Source: Rhodocyclales bacterium
GTDB taxonomy: Bacteria; Pseudomonadota; Gammaproteobacteria; Burkholderiales; Rhodocyclaceae
Assembly (NCBI GenBank): GCA_021286885.1
Contig: JAJTBM010000134.1
Location: forward strand, 1 to 7,644
Reading direction: 5' to 3'
Length of the DNA stretch: 7,644 nt
Shown: positions 7,365 through 7,644 of the stretch, piece after piece
Position numbering within the stretch: the first letter of the stretch is position 1
How the letters are laid out: every line of letters starts with the position of its first letter
Position numbers and translations under genes: made by a program
The notes under the pieces: model-generated
What the model was told of the DNA's origin: nothing
The model's input: the letters and a program-made list of their open reading frames with translations, nothing else
The model's database searches: none

Positions 7365-7644
7365 GTGTACGGAATGTAGTGGGTCGTGTTTGGCGTGGGC
7401 GTGGAACCCTGGTGGCGATGCTGTTAGCGGCCTCTTTGGTTGGTGCATGCAAGAACGAAAGCACACCTGTAGCCCCGGAGGCGCCCAAGCTAGAAATCCC
7501 GGTCTACGTCCTTAATCTGCCTGACCCCAGCACATCGAGCGACATGGTCATGATTCGCGAAAAATTCCGCAAAAATGGCCTGACGCCGTTGGCCGAGCGG
7601 GTTTGGAGTGACATGAAACCTGCTCGCTACATGGTGGTATTCAG
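7361..7644 (+). CDS. Putative lipoprotein of unknown function (3' end outside window)
   Basis: I do not recognise this protein beyond its export signal; 94 complete codons are visible. The N-terminus has a basic region (MSVRNVVGRVWRGRG), a hydrophobic core (TLVAMLLAASLVG, 16-28) and the lipobox LVGAC with Cys30 as the predicted lipidation site. The next residue is Lys, so no Asp inner-membrane retention signal is present and outer-membrane sorting is plausible. A Pro/Glu-rich tether (KNESTPVAPEAP) leads to a possibly folded domain starting near EIPVYVLNLPDP. The GTG start is chosen because AAAAGG is seven bases upstream and the signal peptide begins properly; the later ATG at codon 20 would truncate it. 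GC is near 57 percent, below its neighbours, with codons such as TTA, CTA and GTA. This hints at different origin or weaker expression. Function is open. Confidence 0.75.
   Translation, partial: MSVRNVVGRVWRGRGTLVAMLLAASLVGACKNESTPVAPEAPKLEIPVYVLNLPDPSTSSDMVMIREKFRKNGLTPLAERVWSDMKPARYMVVF

Overview
The window is chromosomal DNA from a GC-rich Gram-negative bacterium, most likely a betaproteobacterium. The evidence is the gene order pyrG-kdsA-eno-ftsB, which I know as typical of that class, the need for KDO (a lipopolysaccharide sugar), and the sequence style of the proteins. I cannot fix a genus; something near the Rhodocyclaceae is plausible but is inference only.

Positions 1-3177 (+ strand) are a housekeeping block. 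It holds the end of CTP synthase (pyrG), KDO-8-phosphate synthase (kdsA, with the four residues of the metal-dependent class), enolase (eno) and the divisome protein FtsB. pyrG and kdsA are 20 bp apart and look co-transcribed. A textbook hairpin plus T-run separates kdsA from eno, and a second, less perfect one lies between eno and ftsB. A 26-bp perfectly alternating purine-pyrimidine tract and a bidirectional terminator then close the block against a convergent gene.

Positions 3288-6153 (- strand) hold three genes. A fold-type I PLP aminotransferase appears to have its own TATAAT element, with an inverted repeat at the inferred transcript start. Upstream of it is a two-gene unit, a glutathione S-transferase followed 13 bp later by a two-lobed FMN-binding (PNPOx-like) split-barrel protein. 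A LysR-type regulator (6349-7242, +) is divergent from the GST across a 195-bp spacer with two inverted repeats. It is the obvious candidate regulator of a small redox or detoxification unit.

Positions 7243-7644 are an AT-rich intergenic stretch with a perfect 17-bp palindrome beside a -35-like hexamer. It is followed by the start of an unrecognised lipoprotein gene that runs off the window and is less GC-rich than its neighbours.

I found no mobile element, CRISPR array, tRNA or rRNA, and no clear novel multi-gene system. The least explained parts are the GST/PNPOx/LysR cassette with its dyads, and the lipoprotein with its palindromic control region.
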